Source: Firmicutes bacterium UBA3920
Lineage (GTDB): Bacteria > Bacillota > Clostridia > Caldicoprobacterales > Xylanivirgaceae
Assembly: GCA_002386065.1 (NCBI GenBank)
Contig: DGES01000032.1
Span: 1-8,683, forward strand
DNA: 8,683 bases
Direction of reading: 5' to 3'
Shown: positions 1 to 7,318 of the stretch, one piece after another
Layout of the letters: each line of letters begins with the position of its first letter
Numbering within the stretch: the stretch's first letter is position 1
Translations under genes and position numbers: made by a program
Notes under the pieces: model-generated
What the model was told of the DNA's origin: nothing
What the model saw: the letters and a program-made list of their open reading frames with translations, nothing else
The model's database searches: none

Positions 1-27
1 AGGTAGAATTTTTGTTAAGTTATGCGT

Positions 28-56
28 TTCACTTTATATACAAAATATGTTATGAT
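28..56 (+). promoter_or_regulatory. Possible sigma-A promoter for the miaB operon
   Basis: A TTCACT hexamer (28-33, 4 of 6 matches to TTGACA) lies 17 bases before TATGAT (51-56, 5 of 6 matches to TATAAT). Transcription would begin near position 63, giving a leader of about 37 bases before the miaB ATG at 100. Chance matches are common in DNA this AT-rich, and the upstream gene is outside the window, so miaB could equally be read from further upstream. Confidence 0.35.
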
Positions 57-88
57 TATTATGATGATTATGCTTAATTTAGACTTAT

Positions 89-94
89 GGAGGG
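89..94 (+). promoter_or_regulatory. miaB ribosome binding site (decides the start)
   Basis: GGAGGG at 89-94 is five bases before the ATG at 100. No comparable Shine-Dalgarno sequence precedes the in-frame ATG codons further upstream (22, 52, 61, 64, 70), so this site selects 100 as the start. Confidence 0.85.
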
Positions 95-99
95 AAAAA

Positions 100-1506
100 A
101 TGCACTTTAAAGATGATAAAAATGTACTAGAAGCAATGGACTATATAAGGCAAGAAAACGAAAAATACTTTAGTAGAACCAATAAAAAGAAATTTGCATC
201 GATTATTACTTATGGTTGTCAAATGAATGTAAATGACTCAGAAAAGCTATGGGGTATGCTTGAATATATGGGGTATTCTGCTACAGAAGATAGAGACAAA
301 GCAGATCTTATAATTTATAACACATGTTGTGTTCGAGAACATGCAGAAGAACGAGTTTATGGTAATATAGGGGCATTAGCTTCTCTAAAACATAAAAAAC
401 CAGAGTTAATAATAGGGATATGTGGTTGTATGATGCAACAAGACGGGATGGCTGACGATATGATAAAACGTTTTCCTTTTGTAGACCTTATATTCGGAAC
501 ACATAATTTATATTGTTTTCCAAAACTCCTATTAAAAGCGATGGAATCTAGTTCATCGGTGGTAGAAATATTTGATGATGATGGACCAATAGTAGAAAAC
601 ATGCCTATCAGTAGAGCGAAGGGCGTTTCAGCATGGGTAACAATAATGTACGGTTGTAATAATTTTTGTAGTTACTGCATTGTTCCTTATGTACGAGGAA
701 GAGAAAAAAGTCGAAGGCATAATGATATATTAGCAGAAATTAAGGATATAGCACAAAGTGGATATAAAGAGATAACCTTACTTGGTCAAAATGTAAATTC
801 ATATGGCAAAGATTTAGATGAAAACTATTTATTTTCTGATTTATTATTTGATATTGAAAAGATAGATGGAATAGAAAGGGTACGATTTATGACCTCCCAT
901 CCTAAAGATCTGTCTGATGAACTCATTGAGGCAATGGCTTCATGTAAAAAGGTATGTGAGCATCTGCATTTGCCTGTACAGTCAGGAAGTAATAATATTT
1001 TAAAGAGAATGAATCGAAATTACACTAAAGAACAATATTTAGAGTTGATAGCTAAAGTCAGAAGGGCAATACCTGATATTGCAATTAGCACAGATATAAT
1101 AGTAGGATTTCCAGGAGAAACTGAAGATGATTTCAATGAAACCCTCGATTTGATAGAAACAGTACAATTTGATTCAGCATTTACATTTATGTATTCTCCA
1201 AGAAAGGGAACATTAGCAGCTAATATGAAAGAACAAATTGACCTAGATGTAAAAAAAAGACGTTTAAACAGATTGATAGAACTGCAAAATCGGATTACAG
1301 GTCAAAAAAATTCGGTTTTTAAAGATAAGATTGTAGAAGTATTAGTTGAAGGTACTAGTAAGAACGATCCAGACTATTTATCGGGGAGAACTCGAACAAA
1401 TAAGCTAGTAAATTTCAGAGGAAGTAATGAACTTATTGGTAAATTAACCCAAGTAAAAATAACTAACCCGAAATGTTGGACATTGGAAGGAAAAGCAATC
1501 AATTAG
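100..1506 (+). CDS. miaB: tRNA-2-methylthio-N6-dimethylallyladenosine synthase MiaB
   Basis: Radical SAM methylthiotransferase that converts i6A37 to ms2i6A37 in tRNAs reading UNN codons. It uses two S-adenosylmethionine molecules and two [4Fe-4S] clusters, in the cytoplasm. With the ATG at 100 the protein has 468 residues. The N-terminal domain has the auxiliary-cluster cysteines C40 (YGCQMN), C76 (NTCC) and C110 (GCMMQ). The radical SAM triad is C186-NNF-C190-SY-C193, and a TRAM RNA-binding domain occupies about residues 405-468. YGCQMN is typical of MiaB; RimO and MtaB have different sequences there. Reading could begin at the in-frame ATG at 22, adding 26 hydrophobic, Met-rich residues, but that start has no ribosome binding site and the extension does not resemble the family. 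The gene is followed 16 bases later by mutS and is probably first in the operon. Its substrate is made by MiaA, three genes downstream. The protein appears intact. Confidence 0.97.
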   Translation: MHFKDDKNVLEAMDYIRQENEKYFSRTNKKKFASIITYGCQMNVNDSEKLWGMLEYMGYSATEDRDKADLIIYNTCCVREHAEERVYGNIGALASLKHKKPELIIGICGCMMQQDGMADDMIKRFPFVDLIFGTHNLYCFPKLLLKAMESSSSVVEIFDDDGPIVENMPISRAKGVSAWVTIMYGCNNFCSYCIVPYVRGREKSRRHNDILAEIKDIAQSGYKEITLLGQNVNSYGKDLDENYLFSDLLFDIEKIDGIERVRFMTSHPKDLSDELIEAMASCKKVCEHLHLPVQSGSNNILKRMNRNYTKEQYLELIAKVRRAIPDIAISTDIIVGFPGETEDDFNETLDLIETVQFDSAFTFMYSPRKGTLAANMKEQIDLDVKKRRLNRLIELQNRITGQKNSVFKDKIVEVLVEGTSKNDPDYLSGRTRTNKLVNFRGSNELIGKLTQVKITNPKCWTLEGKAIN

Positions 1507-1522
1507 TTTTAGGAGGTAGACT

Positions 1523-4138
1523 ATGTCAGGTAGTTTAACACCAATGATGCAACAATATCTTCAAATAAAAGAGCAACATAGGGATGCTCTTTTGTTTTTT
1601 AGATTAGGAGATTTTTACGAATTATTCTTTGAAGATGCTATTACGGCATCAAAAGAACTTGAAATTACATTGACGGGTAGAGACTGTGGTCTCGAAGAGC
1701 GCGCTCCCATGTGCGGAGTACCTTATCACTCAGTAGAAGGTTATATAGCAAGATTGATTGAAAAGGGGTACAAAATTGCAATTTGTGAACAGCTAGAAGA
1801 TCCATCTGAAGCAAAAGGTATAGTGAAGAGAGATGTTGTTAGAATTATAACACCTGGTACTTTAGTAGAGACTTCTATGCTTGATGAGAAAACTAATAAC
1901 TACTTAGTTTCTTTATATAAAGGACAAGGATATTGGGGTATATCGATTGTAGATGTTTCTACTGGTGAATTTTTGATAAGTCAAGTTGAATCTGATAAAC
2001 TTATAGATGAACTTACACGAATACAACCCAGTGAAATAATAATAGAAGAGAATATAAAAAGTCTTGAACAAGAACTAATAGAGCTTATTGAAAAAAATTT
2101 AAATATATATGTAACATCATATCACAGTTGGGCTTTTGACAAAGACACTAGTTATAAGTGTCTACTTCGTCATTTTAATGTTAGTTCATTAGAGGGTTAT
2201 GGCTGTGAACATATGACATATGGTATATGTGCCGCAGGAGCGTTAATTGAATATTTATCAGAAACCCAAAAAAATACTTTGCAACATATAAACAGAATAC
2301 AAACATATTATTTAAATAAATATATGGTATTAGATTTTCATACACGGCGCAATCTAGAGCTTGTAGAAACTATGCGTAGTAAACAAAAAAAAGGTTCTCT
2401 CTTATGGCTTCTTGATAAGACTAATACAGCTATGGGTGGTAGACTTCTTAAACATTGGATACAACAGCCTCTCACAAATCCAGAGGAAATAAATAAAAGG
2501 CTAGAAGCAATAGAGGAACTTACCCAAAAATTCAATTTAATGGAACAACTTAAAGATAATTTAAATCTTGTATACGATCTTGAAAGATTAGCTAGTAAAG
2601 TCTGCTATGGAAGTGTGAATGCAAGAGATCTCATCTCATTAAAGGAGTCAGTAAAAGTACTGCCTAATATAAAAGAACTACTCGAAGAATGTACCAGTGT
2701 GCTATTGAAAGAGATATATGAAAATCTAGATCCCCTAGAAGACATTTATTCTTTAATAGCTGAATCAATAATTGATGACCCTCCTATAACTATAAAAGAA
2801 GGTAATATAATAAAAGATAATTTTAATGACCAATTAGATTACTATAGAAAAGCTCTTAATGAAGGGAAGAGTTGGATTGCATCTTTAGAGTTAAAGGAAA
2901 AGAAAACAACAGGAATTAAAACCTTAAAAGTTGGCTTTAATAAGGTCTTTGGCTACTATATAGAGGTGACTAAATCTTATTTAGATAAAGTACCTGAACA
3001 TTATATACGTAAACAGACACTTGTCAATGCTGAACGCTATATAACCCCTGAACTAAAGAAAGTCGAAGATGATATCTTGGCTGCAGAAGAAAAAAGCATT
3101 AAATTAGAATATGAAATATTTGCTGAAATCAGGGAAAATATAGCTAAGCAAGTAGAGCGCATACAAGATTCTGCCCAAAAAATAGCTTTATTAGATACTC
3201 TATGGTCCCTATCAAAGGTAGCACTAGATAATGGGTATATAAAACCCATTGTAAATAATGAAGGTATAATACAGATAAATAATGGCAGACATCCAGTTGT
3301 TGAGCAAACTTTATTACATGAACAGTTTGTTCCAAACGATACTTACTTAGATATGGATGAAAACAGGATAATGATAATTACAGGGCCTAATATGGCTGGA
3401 AAAAGTACGTATATGAGACAGGTAGCTCTTATAGTATTGATGGCTCAAATAGGTAGTTTTGTTCCAGCTGAGGAAGCTACTATTGGAGTTGTAGATAGAA
3501 TTTTTACACGAGTAGGTGCGTCTGATGATTTGGCTGCAGGGCAAAGTACTTTTATGGTTGAAATGAGTGAAGTAGCAAATATTTTAAATAATGCTACACC
3601 AAACAGTCTTTTGATATTAGATGAAATTGGTAGGGGAACAAGTACATTCGATGGACTCAGTATTGCTTGGGCAGTAGTGGAGTATATATGTGAATCTAAA
3701 AACATAGGTGCAAAAACTTTATTTGCAACCCATTATCATGAACTTACGGAATTAGAAGGACAGTACAAAGGTGTTAAAAATTATAAAATTGCAGTTAAAG
3801 AATATGGAGATGATATCATCTTTTTAAGAAAAATCATGAAGGGAAGTGCAGATAAGAGTTTTGGTATACAAGTAGCAAAATTAGCAGGGCTTCCAAATCC
3901 TGTTGTTGAAAGAGCAAAAATAATATTAGAACAGTTAGAGAGCGCTGATGTTCATAATGTACAAAAGAAAAAAGATATTCCTAATCATCAATTGACGTTT
4001 TTTGATTCAACTCCTACAAAAATTGAAAAAATATTAAAAAAAGTAGATATTGTAAATATAACTCCTTTGGAGGCATTGAATATTTTAAATGAATTAGTAG
4101 AAGAAGTTAAAATCCAAAATAATAAAAATAATAAATAG
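1523..4138 (+). CDS. mutS: DNA mismatch repair protein MutS
   Basis: Mismatch sensor of DNA repair: it binds mispairs and small loops, exchanges ADP for ATP, slides as a clamp and recruits MutL. It has 871 residues, the usual length for the MutS1 family. The N-terminal domain has the F31-Y-E33 mismatch-reading motif (Phe-X-Glu). Connector, core/lever and clamp regions follow. The C-terminal ABC-type ATPase has Walker A GPNMAGKST at 621-629, a signature motif starting at S675 (STFMVEM), Walker B LILDE with D700 and E701, and the switch histidine H737 (FATHYHE). QLTFF at 823-827 fits the beta-clamp-binding motif of Gram-positive MutS proteins, and a C-terminal helix (LEALNILNELVEEV) resembles the oligomerisation helix. 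AGGAGG at 1511-1516, six bases before the ATG, fixes the start. The gene lies 16 bases after miaB and 12 before mutL. MutS2 can be excluded: it lacks the N-terminal mismatch domain and carries a Smr domain. All key residues are present. Confidence 0.98.
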   Translation: MSGSLTPMMQQYLQIKEQHRDALLFFRLGDFYELFFEDAITASKELEITLTGRDCGLEERAPMCGVPYHSVEGYIARLIEKGYKIAICEQLEDPSEAKGIVKRDVVRIITPGTLVETSMLDEKTNNYLVSLYKGQGYWGISIVDVSTGEFLISQVESDKLIDELTRIQPSEIIIEENIKSLEQELIELIEKNLNIYVTSYHSWAFDKDTSYKCLLRHFNVSSLEGYGCEHMTYGICAAGALIEYLSETQKNTLQHINRIQTYYLNKYMVLDFHTRRNLELVETMRSKQKKGSLLWLLDKTNTAMGGRLLKHWIQQPLTNPEEINKRLEAIEELTQKFNLMEQLKDNLNLVYDLERLASKVCYGSVNARDLISLKESVKVLPNIKELLEECTSVLLKEIYENLDPLEDIYSLIAESIIDDPPITIKEGNIIKDNFNDQLDYYRKALNEGKSWIASLELKEKKTTGIKTLKVGFNKVFGYYIEVTKSYLDKVPEHYIRKQTLVNAERYITPELKKVEDDILAAEEKSIKLEYEIFAEIRENIAKQVERIQDSAQKIALLDTLWSLSKVALDNGYIKPIVNNEGIIQINNGRHPVVEQTLLHEQFVPNDTYLDMDENRIMIITGPNMAGKSTYMRQVALIVLMAQIGSFVPAEEATIGVVDRIFTRVGASDDLAAGQSTFMVEMSEVANILNNATPNSLLILDEIGRGTSTFDGLSIAWAVVEYICESKNIGAKTLFATHYHELTELEGQYKGVKNYKIAVKEYGDDIIFLRKIMKGSADKSFGIQVAKLAGLPNPVVERAKIILEQLESADVHNVQKKKDIPNHQLTFFDSTPTKIEKILKKVDIVNITPLEALNILNELVEEVKIQNNKNNK
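3989..4003 (+). other. Sliding-clamp-binding motif in MutS (QLTFF)
   Basis: These bases encode Q823-L-T-F-F827 in the weakly conserved region after the ATPase domain. It matches the QLxLF/QLxFF peptide by which bacterial partners dock on the DnaN clamp. Binding is inferred from the motif and its position. Confidence 0.6.
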
Positions 4139-4144
4139 GTGGTG
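4137..4144 (+). promoter_or_regulatory. mutL ribosome binding site overlapping the mutS stop
   Basis: AGGTGGTG differs at one position from the ideal AGGAGGTG. It begins on the second base of the mutS stop codon TAG (4136-4138) and ends six bases before the TTG at 4151. Ribosomes finishing mutS would clear or occupy this site, so the two genes are probably translationally coupled. Confidence 0.75.
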
Positions 4145-4150
4145 TTATAT

Positions 4151-5983
4151 TTGAAGAAAGTTCATCTCTTAGATGAATATACTATAAATCAGATTGCCGC
4201 TGGAGAGATAATTGAAAGTCCCGCTTCTATCATAAAAGAGTTAATAGAAAATTCTATGGATGCAGGTAGTTCAGCTATTACAGTGGAAATTCGAGATGGA
4301 GGGAAAAAATTCATACGCGTGACTGACAATGGGATTGGCATGACAAGTGAAGATGCAAAACTAGCATTACTTAGACATGCAACCAGTAAAATATCTAATG
4401 CCAATGATTTGGAGACTATATCTACATTAGGATTTAGAGGAGAAGCCCTTGCCAGTATAGCTGCTGTAACTCAATTGGAAATGTTTACAAGAGCACGGGA
4501 GAATATTTCAGGTACTCATATAGTAAATCATGGAGGAGAAATGATAGATATAAAAGAAATAGGATGTCCCGAAGGTACTACTATAATAGTTCAAAATTTA
4601 TTTTATAATACACCTGCTAGACTTAAATTTTTAAAATCTACAAGGGCAGAATCGGCAAAAATCAATAATATCATTGGCAAGTTAATAATAGGAAATCCAG
4701 ATATATCGATAAAATATATAAATAACGGAAAAACCATATATCATTCTCCTGGAAATGGTCAACTTTTATCTGCTATTATGACAATATATGGAACTAATAT
4801 AAACAATGATATTTTTAAGTTAATTGATGACATCGATGATATAGATAATAATATTTCTATAGAAGGTTATATAGGTAAACCATCTTTGACAAGATCAAAT
4901 CGAATACACCAATCTTTTTTTGTAAATGGTCGATATATAGATAGAAGTGACATACTTACAAAAGCCCTTGAAGATGCTTACAAAAGATATGTAACTGTAA
5001 ATTCTTTTCCATGGGCAGTAATATCTATTACTGTGCCAGTTCATTTGATAGATGTCAATATACATCCTGCTAAGACGGAAATACGATTCAAAGATGAAAA
5101 AAATATATATGAATTAGTATATAACGTAGTAAAAAAATCTTTGGAAATGGGAAATTATATACCCCTTATTCAAACCTCTGAAGATAAAGATGTAAAGGAA
5201 AAATCAAATACCCAATTATCTTCTACTATAGTTGAGAGTAGCTCGCAAAATAAAAGGGATGATAAATCATATAATAATAACTACTACGAAATAGATAACA
5301 ATAGTAATAAAAATAAGAGCACAAAAACAATTCATATTTTTGAGGAAAATAGTGATAATAAACGTATTAATTCCCAAAATGATGATAATAATATAAATAG
5401 TAGCTTTTCCTATAGACTTATTGGTACTCTTTTTTCAACCTATATACTATTAGAGAGGGGAGATAGTCTTTATATTGTAGATCAGCATGCTGCCCATGAA
5501 CGAATTTTATATGAGAAGTTTAAAAAGGCAAGATTAAATAGTGAGATTGCTGTACAGATTATAAATCCTCCAATAATGATAGATGTTACACATAATGAAA
5601 AAAACATATTAATTAATTCAATAGAGATTTTTTCGAATTTAGGTTTTGATATTGAATTTTTTGGAGGGAATACCTTTATAATAAGAGGAATACCTACGTT
5701 TTTGAAGAGTACTAATATCAAAGAGTTATTCTTTGATATACTTGATAATATGATGGGAGATAATACCACAAATTCATATATAATAGAAGAGGAGTATATA
5801 ATATCTTCTGCATGCAAAAAAGCTGTAAAAGCTCATGATATGCTAAGTGATAGGGAGATACAGGCGTTATTTAAACAATTAGAGAAAGTAGACATAAAAC
5901 AACTAACATGTCCCCATGGCCGACCTATTATGGTTAAACTTACTCGTTATGAACTAGAAAAGTATTTCAAAAGACTTGTATAA
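4151..5983 (+). CDS. mutL: DNA mismatch repair endonuclease MutL
   Basis: Partner of MutS that nicks the new strand in organisms without MutH. From the TTG at 4151 it has 610 residues and begins MKKVHLLDE, matching the family N-terminus; GTG at 4139 or 4142 would lie within the ribosome binding site. The GHKL ATPase has ELIENSMDAG (E30, N34), DNGIGM (59-64) and GFRGEAL (94-100). An Asn/Ser-rich linker spans about 341-417. The C-terminal domain has the endonuclease motif D444-QHAAHE-R-ILYE (through E455), SACKKAVKA around C555 and CPHGRP at 587-592, the metal-binding set of nicking MutL proteins. QIINPP at 469-474 sits where B. subtilis MutL has its clamp-binding motif. The gene follows mutS by 12 bases and precedes miaA by 14. 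It appears intact; the linker is the only unusual part. Confidence 0.97.
   Translation: MKKVHLLDEYTINQIAAGEIIESPASIIKELIENSMDAGSSAITVEIRDGGKKFIRVTDNGIGMTSEDAKLALLRHATSKISNANDLETISTLGFRGEALASIAAVTQLEMFTRARENISGTHIVNHGGEMIDIKEIGCPEGTTIIVQNLFYNTPARLKFLKSTRAESAKINNIIGKLIIGNPDISIKYINNGKTIYHSPGNGQLLSAIMTIYGTNINNDIFKLIDDIDDIDNNISIEGYIGKPSLTRSNRIHQSFFVNGRYIDRSDILTKALEDAYKRYVTVNSFPWAVISITVPVHLIDVNIHPAKTEIRFKDEKNIYELVYNVVKKSLEMGNYIPLIQTSEDKDVKEKSNTQLSSTIVESSSQNKRDDKSYNNNYYEIDNNSNKNKSTKTIHIFEENSDNKRINSQNDDNNINSSFSYRLIGTLFSTYILLERGDSLYIVDQHAAHERILYEKFKKARLNSEIAVQIINPPIMIDVTHNEKNILINSIEIFSNLGFDIEFFGGNTFIIRGIPTFLKSTNIKELFFDILDNMMGDNTTNSYIIEEEYIISSACKKAVKAHDMLSDREIQALFKQLEKVDIKQLTCPHGRPIMVKLTRYELEKYFKRLV
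5171..5401 (+). other. Asn/Ser-rich linker between the MutL domains
   Basis: About 77 codons joining the ATPase and endonuclease domains are dominated by AAT, AAA, GAT and AGT, giving a low-complexity, polar, probably disordered segment with runs such as YNNNYYEIDNNSNKNK. A variable flexible linker is normal in MutL; the strong Asn bias reflects the AT-rich genome. Confidence 0.7.
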
Positions 5984-5997
5984 AGGGGGAGATGTGA

Positions 5998-6966
5998 ATG
6001 AAAGAAAAAGCAAAAATTGTTGCCATTGTAGGACCAACTGCTATAGGAAAAACGAGTATTTCCATAGAATTAGCAAAGATATTAAATGGCGAGATAGTTT
6101 CTGCTGATTCTATGCAGGTATATAGATATATGGATATAGGAACTGCAAAACCAACTTTAGAAGAAAGACAAGGAATACCTCATCATCTTATAGATATAGT
6201 TGACCCAGACCAAGATTTTAATGTGGCTATATATCAACAGATTGCTAAAAATGCTATAGATAATATACATGAAAAAGAGAAATTACCAATATTAGTAGGG
6301 GGTTCCGGACTCTATGTAAATTCTATAGTTTATCCCTTAGATTTTACTGATGCAAAAGAAGATCACAAATTGCGTAAAAAGTTATATGAAGTAGTGGACA
6401 AAAAAGGTAATATATACCTACATCAAAAGCTTATGGAAATTGATCCTGTTACAGGGAAAAAAGTTCATCCCAATGATGTTAAACGAATGGTTCGTGCAAT
6501 GGAAATCTATCATCTCACTGGAAAACCAATGTCTGAATATAGGCAGAATTTCGAAAATTCGAAAATACCATATGAAATAGCTATGATTGGTTTAACCATG
6601 GATAGAAAAAAATTATATGAGAGGATTAACCAAAGGGTAGACGACATGATATACAAAGGTTTAGTTTCTGAAGTACAAGAACTCCTAGACATGGGATATG
6701 GGAAAGAACTCATATCCATGCAAGGATTGGGTTATAAAGAAATTATAAAATATTTAGAAGGCATATATACATTAGATGAAGCAATAGATATAATAAAACG
6801 GGATACTAGAAGATTTGCTAAAAGACAGTTGACTTGGTTCAGAAAAGACAAGCGTATATATTGGGTTGATATTGAAAAGTTTGATAATAAAGAAGCAATA
6901 ACGGATCATCTAGTTCGCCATATAATAAAAAAATTATCTTTAAATAAATTGGATTTTGCTTTATAA
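5998..6966 (+). CDS. miaA: tRNA dimethylallyltransferase MiaA
   Basis: Transfers the dimethylallyl group of DMAPP to N6 of A37 in tRNAs that read UNN codons, making i6A37, the substrate of MiaB. It has 322 residues, a normal family length. Visible are the P-loop GPTAIGKTS (12-20), SADSMQVYRYMDIGTAKP with D37 as the likely general base, PHHLID, GGSGLYVNS in the DMAPP-binding core, an RINQR segment at 209-213 that includes a candidate catalytic arginine, QGLGYKEI, and RRFAKRQLTWFRKD near the C-terminus, which is typical for contact with tRNA. The ATG at 5998 follows a purine-rich AAGGGGGAG (5983-5991) that begins at the last base of the mutL stop. The 14-base gap implies cotranscription with mutL. 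The protein appears complete; adenylate isopentenyltransferases are more distant and do not occur in this context. Confidence 0.97.
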   Translation: MKEKAKIVAIVGPTAIGKTSISIELAKILNGEIVSADSMQVYRYMDIGTAKPTLEERQGIPHHLIDIVDPDQDFNVAIYQQIAKNAIDNIHEKEKLPILVGGSGLYVNSIVYPLDFTDAKEDHKLRKKLYEVVDKKGNIYLHQKLMEIDPVTGKKVHPNDVKRMVRAMEIYHLTGKPMSEYRQNFENSKIPYEIAMIGLTMDRKKLYERINQRVDDMIYKGLVSEVQELLDMGYGKELISMQGLGYKEIIKYLEGIYTLDEAIDIIKRDTRRFAKRQLTWFRKDKRIYWVDIEKFDNKEAITDHLVRHIIKKLSLNKLDFAL

Positions 6967-6967
6967 T
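6939..6967 (+). promoter_or_regulatory. Possible promoter for hfq inside the end of miaA
   Basis: TTTAAA (6939-6944, 4 of 6 matches to TTGACA) lies 17 bases before a perfect TATAAT (6962-6967) that includes the miaA stop codon. A transcript would start near 6974 and carry an hfq leader of about 53 bases. This would let hfq be expressed apart from the repair operon. AT-rich sequence makes chance matches likely. Confidence 0.4.
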
Positions 6968-6990
6968 AGTATGTATCGAATAGTATGTAT
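6965..6990 (+). repeat. 12-bp direct repeat in the miaA-hfq gap
   Basis: AATAGTATGTAT occurs at 6965-6976 and again, identical, at 6979-6990, separated by CG (period 14). The first copy begins in the miaA stop codon. It may be a slippage duplication or a tandem binding site; the sequence alone does not decide. Confidence 0.8.
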
Positions 6991-6996
6991 AAAATG

Positions 6997-7015
6997 CCTT
7001 AAAAAATTTTGAAGG
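6997..7015 (+). promoter_or_regulatory. Weak inverted repeat covering the hfq ribosome binding site
   Basis: CCTT (6997-7000) pairs with AAGG (7012-7015), then an A-G mismatch, then an A-run against a T-run (7002-7004 with 7008-7010). The right arm contains most of the AAGGG of the hfq Shine-Dalgarno sequence. The hairpin is short and would be only marginally stable; a regulatory role is speculative. Confidence 0.3.
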
Positions 7016-7019
7016 GTGG
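7013..7019 (+). promoter_or_regulatory. hfq ribosome binding site (decides the start)
   Basis: AGGGTGG lies seven bases before the ATG at 7027. An in-frame TTG at 7009 overlaps this site and so cannot be the start it serves. Confidence 0.75.
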
Positions 7020-7026
7020 TTATAAA

Positions 7027-7272
7027 ATGGCAAATAAGGGAACTGTTGTTTTACAAGATGCATTTTTAAATGCACTTAGAAAAGATCGTATTCCTGTGAC
7101 AATCTATTTAGTAAATGGTTTTCAGTATAGAGGTATAGTAAAGGGTTTCGATAATTTTACTATAGTCTTAGAAAATGATGGCAGACAAAACATGTTATAT
7201 AAACATGCAATATCTTCGGTAAATCCTGTACGACCAGTGTCATTTGAAATTAATAATTCTAACGAAACTTAA
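7027..7272 (+). CDS. hfq: RNA chaperone Hfq
   Basis: Sm-like protein that forms a hexameric ring and binds A-rich and U-rich RNA, helping small RNAs pair with mRNAs and affecting RNA stability. It has 81 residues from the ATG at 7027. The N-terminal helix reads LQDAFLNALRKDR (9-21), with Q10 at the proximal-face position. The Sm1 part is VTIYLVNGFQYRGIVKGFDNFTIVLE (24-49), and Sm2 has YKHAIS (58-63) with K59 and H60. The tail after about residue 68 is short and polar. The N-terminal helix and rim resemble E. coli Hfq, whereas NGFQYRG-VKGFDNFT resembles Bacillus Hfq. The gene lies 60 bases after miaA, in the same miaA-hfq order as in Proteobacteria. It may share the operon transcript or use the candidate promoter at 6939-6967. 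Confidence 0.97.
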   Translation: MANKGTVVLQDAFLNALRKDRIPVTIYLVNGFQYRGIVKGFDNFTIVLENDGRQNMLYKHAISSVNPVRPVSFEINNSNET

Positions 7273-7307
7273 GACTAAAAAATATACATTATTCAGATCA
7301 GAAAAAT

Positions 7308-7312
7308 AGGGG
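7308..7312 (+). promoter_or_regulatory. Ribosome binding site of the PLP-enzyme gene
   Basis: AGGGG ends six bases before the ATG at 7319. A second ATG follows directly at 7322. The in-frame TTG at 7313 touches the site and is too close to be used. Confidence 0.65.
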
Positions 7313-7318
7313 TTGGTA

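Noticed and set aside
22..99. Possible signal peptide or membrane anchor at the MiaB N-terminus
   Set aside because: It comes from reading through leader DNA before the true start at 100; MiaB is a cytoplasmic enzyme.
3445..3705. Antisense open frame of 86 codons opposite the MutS ATPase domain
   Set aside because: Shadow of a strongly conserved coding region; no recognisable protein motif.
5482..5817. Antisense open frame of 111 codons with a hydrophobic, membrane-like translation, opposite mutL
   Set aside because: It lies wholly opposite the conserved MutL endonuclease domain. The hydrophobic composition is what the reverse complement of Asn/Lys/Asp/Glu-rich AT coding DNA gives. No known motif was seen.
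7273..7318. Possible terminator between hfq and the PLP-enzyme gene
   Set aside because: No stable inverted repeat followed by a T-run is visible in the 46-base gap.
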